Positions 49,061 to 57,496 of a stretch of DNA of 64,000 bases are shown piece after piece (position 1 is the stretch's first letter; each line of letters begins with the position of its first letter). Source of the DNA: Halorubrum sp. BOL3-1 (GTDB lineage Archaea > Halobacteriota > Halobacteria > Halobacteriales > Haloferacaceae); assembly GCF_004114375.1 (NCBI RefSeq), contig NZ_CP034692.1, forward strand, positions 2,728,001 through 2,792,000. Reading direction: 5' to 3'. The translations under genes were made by a program, and so were the position numbers. Under the pieces are notes generated by a model, which saw nothing but the letters and a program-made list of their open reading frames with translations, was not told where the DNA came from and made no database searches.

Positions 49061-49374
49061 ACCGAAGCCCCAGCCGCGAGGACTCGCGCGACTCGCTGTC
49101 GTTCGAGACGCCGAAGGCGTCTCGTGATGACGAGAGAGCCCCGACCTCTCGAACCACGCTCCTCGCTCAGTCACTACGCTCCTTCGCTGTGGCGCTTGCG
49201 TCGTCGTGTTTCGTCCTCGCGGCTGCCCCTTCGGGTCCCGCCCCACACAGCGACCGCACCTCGCGCCTCCCCAGCCTCGTCGCTGGCGGTCTTCGCTTCG
49301 CTCCGACCGCCAGCGACTCCCTCGCGCGCGCTCCTCGGCCGCGAGGCGGCCTCGCAGGCGCGCGCCACCGCTTC
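49061..49374 (-). repeat. Interspersed structured repeat, copy D
   Basis: Read on the minus strand it opens GGTGGCGCGCGCCTGCGAGG and ends CCTCGCGGCTGGGGCTTCGG. Hairpins: GGCCGC/GCGGCC loop CTC, the long perfect 13-pair stem 49279-49291 with 49305-49317 around loop GGAGCGAAGCGAA, and GAGACGCC/GGCGTCTC loop TTC. The CAGCCGCGAGGAC block pairs with GTCCTCGCGGCTG at the end (13 bases). It contains the conserved GACGAGGCTGGGGAGGCG block. Fills most of the 48925-49383 gap; no gene there. Confidence 0.85.
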
Positions 49375-49383
49375 GGCCGTGTC

Positions 49384-50688
49384 TCAAAACTCCGTCTTCC
49401 CCCACCGCAGGTCGTCGTAGGTCGCCTGCTGGTCGCTGCCGAGCCGCTCCTCGAACTTCCGGCGGAGCGCGGCCTTCTCGCGGGTCGAGATCCGGGCCAG
49501 CTCGTCGGCCTTCGCGACCGGCTCGGGCGGACCGCGGGTCGTCGCCACCTCGGTGACGACCTGTCGGGTGAGCCGCTCGCGGAGGTCCGGGTCGCGGGTG
49601 AACGCGTACGGCGCCTCCAGCTTGTAGGTCACGTCGGTCCGCGGGTCGTAGAGGACCATGAACGTCGGCTCGTACAGCTCCGGGTCGAGCTCGCGGTCGA
49701 CGCCGAGCGCGTCGCCGTCGGCGGCCATCGGCTCGTCTGCGCCGCCGCGGCTCCGGAACCACGTCGTGAAGGTGAGTTCGTCGTCGAGCCGCGCGCCGCG
49801 GTCGCGGCCGGTGGTCGCCGCGGCGTCGGCGTCGCTCGCGCCTGTCGTCTTCCCCCCGTCGGCCGCGCGGCGCTCCAGCAGACGCGTGAACAGCGCGGTG
49901 TCGTCGGGCCACGGCGACTCGACGCCGGCCCGGGCGAGCGCGCGGACGGCGGTACCGCTCGCGGGGTTCTTCACGAAGCCCGCGAGGGGGACGCCGCGCT
50001 CGACGAACCGCTCCACGAGGCGGACGTATCGCTCGACGATCGCGCGCGGCTTCGCCTCGCGGGCGAGCGCGCCAAGTTCGGGGTCCCGGTCCGCCCACGT
50101 GAACACCTCCTTCGGATAGATGGGGCCGTCGAGGACGAGCAGCTCCTCGACGGCGTCGGCGTGGTCGATCGCGTGGGTGCCCTCCGCGAGGTACAAAGCG
50201 AGCGCGTGGACGACCCGCTCCGCGTAGCGGTTCACGCGCGGGACGTGGAGGACGCGCTGCCTCGTGTGGCCCTCGTCGCGGCGCGTCCACTCGCTGTCGA
50301 AGCCGGCGGTCGAGTCGCCCGCGTGGACGGTAGCGACGATGGTCCGGTCGCGGTGGAGGTCCAAGTCGGTGGGCGAGCTCGCCATCGCGGCGTGGGCGAC
50401 GTCGACGACGAGCCCGTTCTTGAACGTCGTGGGATTGATCGTCCCCGAGTCGAGACCGTGGACCGTCCCGAACGGACGCTCGGCCAGCGCGACGTCGTCG
50501 ATGGCGGCCCGCCGGCGCTCGTGGTCGTCGAGCGCCTCGATGACGACCCGACCCTCGCGGCGGAGTTCGGGAAGCCGCTCCCGCCACACGCGCTCAGCGA
50601 GGTCGTCGTGGTCGGTCGCGTCCACGTCGCCGCCGATGCCGTACGCGAGCTGCGCGATGTTCTCGACGTGGATCGGATCGAGCGTCAC
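49384..50688 (-). CDS. nurA: NurA domain 5'-3' nuclease
   Basis: 434 aa nuclease of the NurA family, which with HerA resects double-strand-break ends. The first catalytic acidic block is TVHGLDSGTINPTTFKNGLV near residue 75; VLDGPIYPKEVFTWADRDPE contains a second acid and AGFVKNPASGTAVRALARAG the lysine region; FMVLYDPRTDVTYKLEAPYA is near the C-terminus. GTG start at 50688, with TTTTATAT about 30 bases upstream as promoter. A Gly/Asp/Ala linker around residues 275-300 is a halophilic insertion. Its presumed partner herA is not adjacent. Confidence 0.87.
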   Translation of the reverse strand: MTLDPIHVENIAQLAYGIGGDVDATDHDDLAERVWRERLPELRREGRVVIEALDDHERRRAAIDDVALAERPFGTVHGLDSGTINPTTFKNGLVVDVAHAAMASSPTDLDLHRDRTIVATVHAGDSTAGFDSEWTRRDEGHTRQRVLHVPRVNRYAERVVHALALYLAEGTHAIDHADAVEELLVLDGPIYPKEVFTWADRDPELGALAREAKPRAIVERYVRLVERFVERGVPLAGFVKNPASGTAVRALARAGVESPWPDDTALFTRLLERRAADGGKTTGASDADAAATTGRDRGARLDDELTFTTWFRSRGGADEPMAADGDALGVDRELDPELYEPTFMVLYDPRTDVTYKLEAPYAFTRDPDLRERLTRQVVTEVATTRGPPEPVAKADELARISTREKAALRRKFEERLGSDQQATYDDLRWGKTEF

Positions 50689-50992
50689 GGCCGTAGACCG
50701 GGCCGGGCCGATATAAAAGTCGTCGGCTCGGGGACCGAACGGCGCCACGGAGACCTGGTGTTCCCCTCGCTCGAACTCGGGCGCACCCGACGGCTCTTCG
50801 GAGCCGGCGACTCCGACCGTACCCGAACCGGTTCGACTGTCGCCGAGAAACCGCCGATTCGCTCGCCCCGCGTCGACGGTCGTCGGACGAACATGTTATC
50901 GGATAGCTATGTCCTCTCGCTCGGGTTCGTGGCAGTATCAGCGGTAATACTCGGGAGCGACGTGATTTTATGATATGCGACAATCGACGGGC
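50689..50992. other. Divergent promoter gap (304 bases)
   Basis: Contains the nurA promoter at its left side and TTTTAT at about 50965-50970, 23-28 bases before the transducer start at 50993. From 50893 a 26-codon frame (MLSDSYVLSLGFVAVSAVIL and six more residues) ends at 50973 in TGA; it is hydrophobic and could be a tiny membrane peptide. Nothing else coding is visible. Confidence 0.4.
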
Positions 50993-52900
50993 ATGAGCGA
51001 GACTGCGACCGGCGTGGAGACGGGGGAACCGGACGGAGTAGCGGAGAGCACTCGAGAGGTGATCCGCTACACTCCCGACGGCACTTCGATGCCGAAGGAC
51101 ATGTGGAAGCCGCGGCACCGGAACATCCTGATATTGACCGTGATACAGGTGCCGGCGTTGATCGCCATGGGGCTGTACAGCGGGACCGAATCGATCACCG
51201 GGGCGCAGATCCCCGCGACGCCGACGTGGATGCTCGGCGCGTTCGTCACCGTCATCCTCGCCACCGCCGGGTTAGCGGGCTGGTCGCGGCTCGCCCGCCG
51301 CCGGCGGACGGTGCTCGCTGCGTTCAGCCTCATGACCGTCTCGATGGCGCTGGTGAAGCTGTCCGGCGGATACATCGAGGCGCACTTCAGCTTCTTCGTG
51401 TTCGTCGGGGTGCTCGCGCTGTACGAGGACTGGCTCCCGTTCGCCGTCGGTGTCGCGTACGTAGGGGTGGGCCACGGGGCGTTCAGCCTGATCGACTCGA
51501 GTCTCGTCTACAACCACACCGCCGCGATCGAGAATCCGGTTATCTGGGGCGGCATTCACGCCTTCTTCGTCCTCGGGCTCGTCGGCGCGCTGATGGTCAA
51601 CTGGTACTCGATCGAGAAGTCGCGGGAGGCGGCGCGCGAGCAGCTCGAACTGGCGGAACGGAAGCAGTCGGAGATACAGGACGTCGAGGCCGCGAAGGCG
51701 GAGGTCGAGCAGCGCCGCGAGGAGGTCGAGCGGCTGAACAGTCACCTGGAGACGAAGGCCGACGACTACAGCGCGGCGATGGACCGCGCGGCCGACGGCG
51801 ACCTGACGGTCCGGCTCGACGCGGACAGCGAGAGCGAGGCGATGACGCAGATCGGCGCGGCGTTCAACGGGATGATGGACGACATCGACGAGGCGATGGG
51901 CGAGGTCCGGTCGTTCGCCCGAGACGTGTCGACCGCGAGCGAGAACACGGTCCGCGGCGTCGAGACCGCGAGCGACCGGAGCGAGGCCGTCGGCCGATCG
52001 GTCACGGAGATCGCGGACGGCGCCGACGACCAGCGCGAGATGCTCCGACAGGTGTCCGACGAGATGAACGACCTCTCGGCGACGATCGAGGAGGTCGCCT
52101 CCTCCACCCAGACCGTGGTCGAGGCGGCCGAGCAGACGGCCGATATCGCGGACGATGGCGAGGAGACCGCGGAGACCGCGATCGAGCGCGTCGAGGAGTC
52201 GCGCGAGGCGCTCGACTCCGCCGCGCGGACGGTCGAGCAGCTCGACGACCGGATGGAGGACATCGGCGAGATCGTCGACCTCATCGGCGACATCGCCGAG
52301 CAGACGAACCTGCTCGCGCTGAACGCGAACATCGAGGCCGCGCGCGCCGGCGGGAGCGGCGGCGGAAGCGACGGGTTCGCGGTCGTCGCCGACGAGGTGA
52401 AACAGCTCGCGGAGGAGACCCAAGACGCCGCCACGGAGATCGAAGAGCTGATCGGCGCCACGCAGTCGCAGACCGAGGGGACGGTGAGAGCCGTCCGGAG
52501 CGCGGAGGAGAACATCGCCGCCGGCGCCACTGCGGTCGAGGACGCCGCGGACGCGTTCTCCCAGGTGTCGGACAACGCGATGGAGACCGACGAGAGGATC
52601 CGAGAGATCAGCCGCGCCACCGACGACCAGGCCGCCAGCACGGAGGAGACCGTCTCGATGGCCGAGGAGGTCGCGGAGATCAGTCAGTCGACCGCGGATG
52701 AGGCCGACGCGGTCGCTGAGGCCGCCGACGAGCAGCTGACCGCGATGAGCGACGCGACGGCGGAGGCCGAGTCGCTCGCGGAGCAGGCCGAGCGGCTCGG
52801 GTCGCTCGTCCGCGGCTTCGACGTCTCCGGCGACGACGTCGACCCCGCCGCCGGCTCCGACCCGACCGTCGCGGTCGGTGACGGCGGACAGCCCGAGTGA
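50993..52900 (+). CDS. Methyl-accepting chemotaxis transducer (Htr)
   Basis: 635 aa. An N-terminal membrane domain with about six helices includes the block [20 protein letters not shown], typical of a sensor module found in several transducers. A short coiled coil and HAMP ([20 protein letters not shown]) lead to the signalling domain with the hairpin tip [20 protein letters not shown], then [21 protein letters not shown] Gly/Ser stretch ([10 protein letters not shown]) replaces the usual AGEAGEG near the tip. Start at ATG 50993; an ATG at 50975 adds six residues. Signal unknown. Confidence 0.92.
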   Translation: MSETATGVETGEPDGVAESTREVIRYTPDGTSMPKDMWKPRHRNILILTVIQVPALIAMGLYSGTESITGAQIPATPTWMLGAFVTVILATAGLAGWSRLARRRRTVLAAFSLMTVSMALVKLSGGYIEAHFSFFVFVGVLALYEDWLPFAVGVAYVGVGHGAFSLIDSSLVYNHTAAIENPVIWGGIHAFFVLGLVGALMVNWYSIEKSREAAREQLELAERKQSEIQDVEAAKAEVEQRREEVERLNSHLETKADDYSAAMDRAADGDLTVRLDADSESEAMTQIGAAFNGMMDDIDEAMGEVRSFARDVSTASENTVRGVETASDRSEAVGRSVTEIADGADDQREMLRQVSDEMNDLSATIEEVASSTQTVVEAAEQTADIADDGEETAETAIERVEESREALDSAARTVEQLDDRMEDIGEIVDLIGDIAEQTNLLALNANIEAARAGGSGGGSDGFAVVADEVKQLAEETQDAATEIEELIGATQSQTEGTVRAVRSAEENIAAGATAVEDAADAFSQVSDNAMETDERIREISRATDDQAASTEETVSMAEEVAEISQSTADEADAVAEAADEQLTAMSDATAEAESLAEQAERLGSLVRGFDVSGDDVDPAAGSDPTVAVGDGGQPE

Positions 52901-52933
52901 GGTCGTCGATCGCTCTGGAGCGGTTCGGAGCGG

Positions 52934-53359
52934 TCACTCGGCGCTCGGCTCGGAGCGGATCGCTTCGAGGACAGCCAGCGCGCGCTTCACCCGCGCGCCG
53001 TCCTCGACGAACACCAGCGTCCGGGGCGGGCGCGCCGCCTTCGGACGGACGGGGAGGTCGGCGTCGGCCGCCGCGGTCGCCGCCGTCTCCGGGGCGGCGA
53101 TCGCCTCGATCCGCGCGCGGTCCGGCTGGACGAACACCTCGGCAACCGCTTCGCCGGGGGTCGCTTCGTCCGCCGCGTCCTCCCCGTTTCCCGGCGTCTC
53201 GCGGGCGATCCGGTAGGCCAGCGCGCCGTCGGTCGTCGCCTCGACATCGGGGTCGGCGTCGACGACCGTCAGGCCGCGGAGTCGGCCCTCGTCGCCCGTA
53301 ACCTCGGAGGCGAGGAGCTGAGCGATCCTGACGCCGTCGGTGAGCCGGTCCGCGACCAC
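52934..53359 (-). CDS. Haloarchaeal protein of unknown function
   Basis: 141 aa, GTG start (MVADRLTDGVRIAQLLASEV) two bases after the stop of the DUF2240 gene, so translationally coupled. Alpha/beta with RGLTVVDADPDVEATTDGAL and a C-terminal strand RTLVFVEDGARVKRALAVLE. No catalytic motif, no membrane segment. By position it likely works with the DUF2240 protein; the pair may be conserved in haloarchaea. Confidence 0.72.
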   Translation of the reverse strand: MVADRLTDGVRIAQLLASEVTGDEGRLRGLTVVDADPDVEATTDGALAYRIARETPGNGEDAADEATPGEAVAEVFVQPDRARIEAIAAPETAATAAADADLPVRPKAARPPRTLVFVEDGARVKRALAVLEAIRSEPSAE

Positions 53360-53360
53360 C

Positions 53361-53864
53361 TCACGCCACCTCCGGATCGTCGGTCGGTTCGTCGGCGTCG
53401 ACCGCGTCATCGCTCGCCTCGGCCGCGAGCTCCTCGCGCACGTCGACGGCGAGGCGGTCGACTGTGGCGCCCTGCTCGCGGGCGTAGAGGACCGCGGCCG
53501 CCTCGATGGTGACCGCCAGCGCGCGCTGACGCTCGTTGATCGCGGCGACCGCCTGCTGCTTTTCGACGCCCGCGGCGACGATCGCATCGAGCGCGCTCTC
53601 GAAGGTGGACTGCTCGCGGAGGACCGACTCGTCCGGGGTGAACCCCTCGGGGACGGTCACTTCCGTCGGGTCGAACTGCGGGACCAGATTACCGTCCTCG
53701 GAGGCCAACAGTCCGCGCCCCACCGCGACATCGACGAGGCGCTTCGCCTGGTCGGGCGAGAACCACTCCCGTTCCAGCGACAGCGCGACGACGAACTCCC
53801 CCTGCCCGAGTCGGCCTTGGGCCCGGGTCTTGAACGGGGCGGCGACGGCGACCTCTAAACTCAT
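53361..53864 (-). CDS. DUF2240 family protein
   Basis: 167 aa archaeal protein. The N-terminal part VAVAAPFKTRAQGRLGQGEF with FSPDQAKRLVDVAVGRGLL looks like a winged-helix-like module, followed by VPEGFTPDESVLREQSTFES and a helical C-terminus. DUF2240 proteins lack a described function; some annotation calls them DNA-binding. First gene of a two-gene operon. Confidence 0.82.
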   Translation of the reverse strand: MSLEVAVAAPFKTRAQGRLGQGEFVVALSLEREWFSPDQAKRLVDVAVGRGLLASEDGNLVPQFDPTEVTVPEGFTPDESVLREQSTFESALDAIVAAGVEKQQAVAAINERQRALAVTIEAAAVLYAREQGATVDRLAVDVREELAAEASDDAVDADEPTDDPEVA

Positions 53865-53930
53865 GTGAGACGGACGGCTCGGCGGGCGCCTAAACGTGTC
53901 GAACCCGGCGTCGATCGGCGATCTCGGGTG

Positions 53931-55421
53931 TCAGTCGTCGCTTCCCGGGGTCGCAGCCGGCGTCTCGCCGCGACCGTCGGCGTCCGCGTCGGTGGCGTCC
54001 GCGTCGGCCGCCACCGGGTTCGCGTCGATGGTGTAGCCGGTCGCGGCCATGCCGAACAACACGAGCGGCGAGAGGAACGCGAACAGGAAGTACGGCGCGT
54101 ACTCCAGCGTCGCCACGCCGGTAGCGCTCGCCATGAAGACGGCGCCCGCGTGCCACGGGAACAGCGCGCCGGTCGGCGTCCCGGCCGCCTCGACCGCGCG
54201 CGAGAGCTGGTCGGTGTCCAGTCCGAACTCGTCGTAGGTGTTCCGGAGCGTGACGCCCGGGAGCACGATGCTCATGTACTGCTGGGCGGTGAGCGCGTTG
54301 ATGACGATCGCCGAGACGCCCGTGCCGGCGACGAGCGACCCCGGACTCTTCACCGCCGAGGTGAACGCGTGGGCGACGACCGCGAGGACGCCCGTACGCT
54401 CCAAGATGCCGCCGAGCGACAGCGCGGCGACGACAACCGTGATCGTCCACGCGGAGCCGGTGAGGCCGCCGGTCGCGAGGAGGTCGTTCACCGTCGTCGA
54501 GGCCGACTCCGGCGCGGTGCCGTACATGAACGTCTCCCACGCGGGGACGAAGCCGACGCCCTGGACGAGGACCGTCGTGAGGACGCCGGCGAACACGCCC
54601 GCGACGAGCGTCGGGAGCGCCGCGTACCCCCGCAGCGCCAGCCCGAAGGTGACGGCGAGCGGGACGAAGGCGACGACGGTGATCGCGTACGTCCCGGTGA
54701 GCGCGCCCTGGATCGCCGCGACCTCGCCCGCCGGGATGCTTCCGGTCGCCCGGAGACCGAGGGCGGCAAAGCCGAGCACGGCGAGTCCGAAGGCGATGGC
54801 GGTGCCGGTCCGCATCCGACGAATGTGCCCGTACAGGTCGGTGTTGGTGACGCCGGCCGCGAGGTTCGTCGTGTCGGAGAGCGGCGACTGCTTGTCGCCC
54901 GCGTACGCGCCAGAGAGGACGGCTCCGACCGTCATCGGAGCGGGCACGCCGAGCCCCGCGCCGATGCCGACGAAGGCGACGCCGAGCGTCCCCACCGTGG
55001 TCCACGAGGAGCCGATGGCGAACGCGACGACGGCGGCGAGGACCGCGGCCGCCGGGAGGAACGTCGTCGGCGTGAGGATCTCCAGCCCGTAGTACATCAG
55101 CCCCGGGATCGTGCCGGCGCTGACCCACGTGGCGATCAGTCCGTAGATGGTGAAGATGATGAGGATCGCCTGTAGCCCCATCACGAGTCCGTTCGCGACT
55201 CCGTCGAACAGCTCCTCCCAGTCGTAGCCGAGCCACAGGCCGAACGCGCCGACGAAGACGATACTCCAGAGGAGCGGCGGGTGCGGATCGAGACCGATGA
55301 CGCCTGAGCCGATACCGAGGAACGCCACGATGGCGAGGACCGGGACCAGCGCCGCCGCGAGGCTCGGGCGGCGGTCGGGGTTGAGGTCCTCGTATGCCGT
55401 GGGCGTGAACGAGCGTGGCAT
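53931..55421 (-). CDS. nhaC: NhaC family Na+/H+ antiporter
   Basis: 496 aa membrane protein with about eleven or twelve helices. Family features: FAIGSSWTTVGTLGVAFVGI, then GAVLSGAYAGDKQSPLSDTT, the NhaC ion-site region, and VINALTAQQYMSIVLPGVTL. Exports Na+ in exchange for protons; central to keeping a low cytosolic Na+. The acidic tail (DADATDADADGRGE) is cytoplasmic. Starts right before an AT-rich promoter region (55425-55480). Confidence 0.92.
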   Translation of the reverse strand: MPRSFTPTAYEDLNPDRRPSLAAALVPVLAIVAFLGIGSGVIGLDPHPPLLWSIVFVGAFGLWLGYDWEELFDGVANGLVMGLQAILIIFTIYGLIATWVSAGTIPGLMYYGLEILTPTTFLPAAAVLAAVVAFAIGSSWTTVGTLGVAFVGIGAGLGVPAPMTVGAVLSGAYAGDKQSPLSDTTNLAAGVTNTDLYGHIRRMRTGTAIAFGLAVLGFAALGLRATGSIPAGEVAAIQGALTGTYAITVVAFVPLAVTFGLALRGYAALPTLVAGVFAGVLTTVLVQGVGFVPAWETFMYGTAPESASTTVNDLLATGGLTGSAWTITVVVAALSLGGILERTGVLAVVAHAFTSAVKSPGSLVAGTGVSAIVINALTAQQYMSIVLPGVTLRNTYDEFGLDTDQLSRAVEAAGTPTGALFPWHAGAVFMASATGVATLEYAPYFLFAFLSPLVLFGMAATGYTIDANPVAADADATDADADGRGETPAATPGSDD

Positions 55422-55620
55422 GACCGATTATATACCCTTGAAGCATAAATATATCTCGAAATATGAGCGAAAAGTATAACGATCGTTCATCCGAGTTTGC
55501 GGCTGACGACGACCGCGACGGGGGTTCCCCAGTACTCGGCGCGTCCGACCGTGTGCTGCCGTGTCGCGGCGGTCCGCGAACGGACGGTCTTATACGCGTC
55601 GGCGGTCAAGTCGTGGCAAC

Positions 55621-56604
55621 ATGATATTTGAGGGCCTCCCGACGACTCCGCGCGCGGAGGAACTCGTCGACAAGGCGTTCTCTCGGGCGGCGCGGGCCGG
55701 GCGCGCGAAGCGCGGCCACGAGGCGCAGGAGTCGATGCTGCGGACCGCCGGCAACGTGCTCTCGGACAACCTGGAGAACGTCGTCACCTCGTGGCCCGAC
55801 TTCGGCTTCGACGTCGACCCGTTCTACTACGAGCTCGCCGACGCCATCGTCGACGTCGACCGCCTCCGACAGGCGCTCTCGCAGGTGATGTGGGCCAGCC
55901 GCCAGATCGAGGACCTCCGCGACGAGTACACCACGAAGATCCGCAGCTCGGACGTCGACACCGCGCGGAAACACCGTAAGCAGGCGTTCGCGCGCATGGC
56001 GGACGTGATGGACCAGATCGAAGACGACCTGCGGTACATCGGTGACTCGCGCGACCAGCTGAAGGTACTCCCCGACGTGCGGCCCGACGAGCCGGCCATC
56101 GTCGTCGCCGGCTATCCAAACGTCGGGAAGTCCTCGTTTGTCAACCGAGTGACGCGGGCGTCGAATCAGATCGCGGAGTACCCGTTCACCACGAAGGGCG
56201 TCCAGATCGGCCACTTCGATCGGGACCGCGTCCGATACCAGATCGTCGACACGCCCGGGCTGCTCGATCGCCCGGAAGACGAGCGCAACGACATCGAGCG
56301 GCAGGCGGTGAGCGCCTTAGAGCACCTCGCGGACGCGGTCGTCTTCGTGCTCGACCCCTCCGGCGACTGCGGCTACCCGCTGGACGTCCAGCTCGAACTC
56401 CGCGAGGAGGCCCGCGAGCTGTTCGGCGCGGACGTGCCGCTGCTCACCGTGGCGAACAAACACGACCGCTTCGAGGCGGTCAAAGCGGAGTCCGTCGACG
56501 CGACGATGAGCGTCACGGAAGACGAGAACGTCGAGACCGTCCTCGACACCGCCGTCGACGCGGTCGGCCACGAGCCGGACCTTCCCACCCGCGACGGCGA
56601 GTAG
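55621..56604 (+). CDS. NOG1-type GTP-binding protein
   Basis: 327 aa GTPase of the OBG/NOG1 family, thought to act in large-subunit ribosome assembly. N-terminal helical domain (residues 1-155) as in eukaryotic Nog1, then G1 AGYPNVGKSSFVNRVT near residue 162, G2 FTTKGVQIGHF, G3 VDTPGLLDRPEDERN, G4 TVANKHDRFE. All GTPase motifs intact. Stand-alone gene between NhaC and the SIMPL lipoprotein. Confidence 0.93.
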   Translation: MIFEGLPTTPRAEELVDKAFSRAARAGRAKRGHEAQESMLRTAGNVLSDNLENVVTSWPDFGFDVDPFYYELADAIVDVDRLRQALSQVMWASRQIEDLRDEYTTKIRSSDVDTARKHRKQAFARMADVMDQIEDDLRYIGDSRDQLKVLPDVRPDEPAIVVAGYPNVGKSSFVNRVTRASNQIAEYPFTTKGVQIGHFDRDRVRYQIVDTPGLLDRPEDERNDIERQAVSALEHLADAVVFVLDPSGDCGYPLDVQLELREEARELFGADVPLLTVANKHDRFEAVKAESVDATMSVTEDENVETVLDTAVDAVGHEPDLPTRDGE

Positions 56605-56660
56605 TCGGTCGACGGTCTCGACGCGTCGACACAGATCAAAAGGAGGGACCTCCTCCCGCG

Positions 56661-57410
56661 TCAGGCCGGCGTCGCCTCGTACACGACGTTCACGGAGACG
56701 CTCACGCTCACGTCGCCGGTCTCGACGGCGGTCGAGGCGCCCGCGTCGCCCCCGTCGGCCGCCGCGTCGTAGCTCTCGGCCACGTGGGGGGTCGACCGCG
56801 ACTGCGCGGTCGACACCTCGTAGACGCCGGACACCTCCAGCCCGCTCGCGTTGGCGAGCGCGGTCGCGTCGTCGCCGGCGTTCGACATGGCGTTCGTGAT
56901 GGCCTCCTCGCGGATCTCGTCTTCTCGCTCCTCGCTCAGGCCGAACTGGATCCGCTGGACCTCGTCCGCGCCCGCGTCGATCGCGACGTCGATGACCTCA
57001 CCGACGGCGTCTACGTCGTCGAGTTCGATCGCGTACTGGTGGACCCCTTCGTAGCGCGTCCGGTTCGGGTCGTCGCGGGTCTCGTAGCTCTCGCGAACGT
57101 CGTACTCGTCGGTCCGGATCGCGTCGCCGTCGAGTCCCCAGTCGGTCAAGGCCCCCCGTAGTTCCTCGTCGCCGGCGTCCAGCTCGTCGCGGACCGCCGC
57201 GGCGTCCTCGCCCGTCGCGGTCACCGCGACGCGGAGCGTGGCGCGGTCCGGCGCCGACGTCGCCTCGCCGGCGGCCGTCACTTCGATGCTCCGTTCCAGT
57301 TGCGCCTCGTCGCCGCTGTCGGTCGGTGCGGCCGTCCCGGCCAGCCCCGAGCAGCCGGCCAGCGCGACGAGCGCCGCGATGCCGATGAGCGCCGTCAGTC
57401 GTCTGTCCAT
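56661..57410 (-). CDS. SIMPL domain lipoprotein
   Basis: 249 aa exported lipoprotein. Signal MDRRLTALIGIAALVALAGC with a clear lipobox (LAGC), a short Thr/Ser linker, then the SIMPL (DUF541) domain: SIEVTAAGEATSAPDRATLR, IQFGLSEEREDEIREEAITN, and a C-terminal SVSVNVVYEATP. These periplasm-facing proteins form ring or barrel assemblies of unknown role in archaea. Confidence 0.9.
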   Translation of the reverse strand: MDRRLTALIGIAALVALAGCSGLAGTAAPTDSGDEAQLERSIEVTAAGEATSAPDRATLRVAVTATGEDAAAVRDELDAGDEELRGALTDWGLDGDAIRTDEYDVRESYETRDDPNRTRYEGVHQYAIELDDVDAVGEVIDVAIDAGADEVQRIQFGLSEEREDEIREEAITNAMSNAGDDATALANASGLEVSGVYEVSTAQSRSTPHVAESYDAAADGGDAGASTAVETGDVSVSVSVNVVYEATPA

Positions 57411-57496
57411 ACCGACCGATCGATCGGGGGGACCTATAAAACGCCGATGGCGCAAAGAGCCGTTTTCGCCATCGACCGTCGTCGCCGCGGGCGCGG

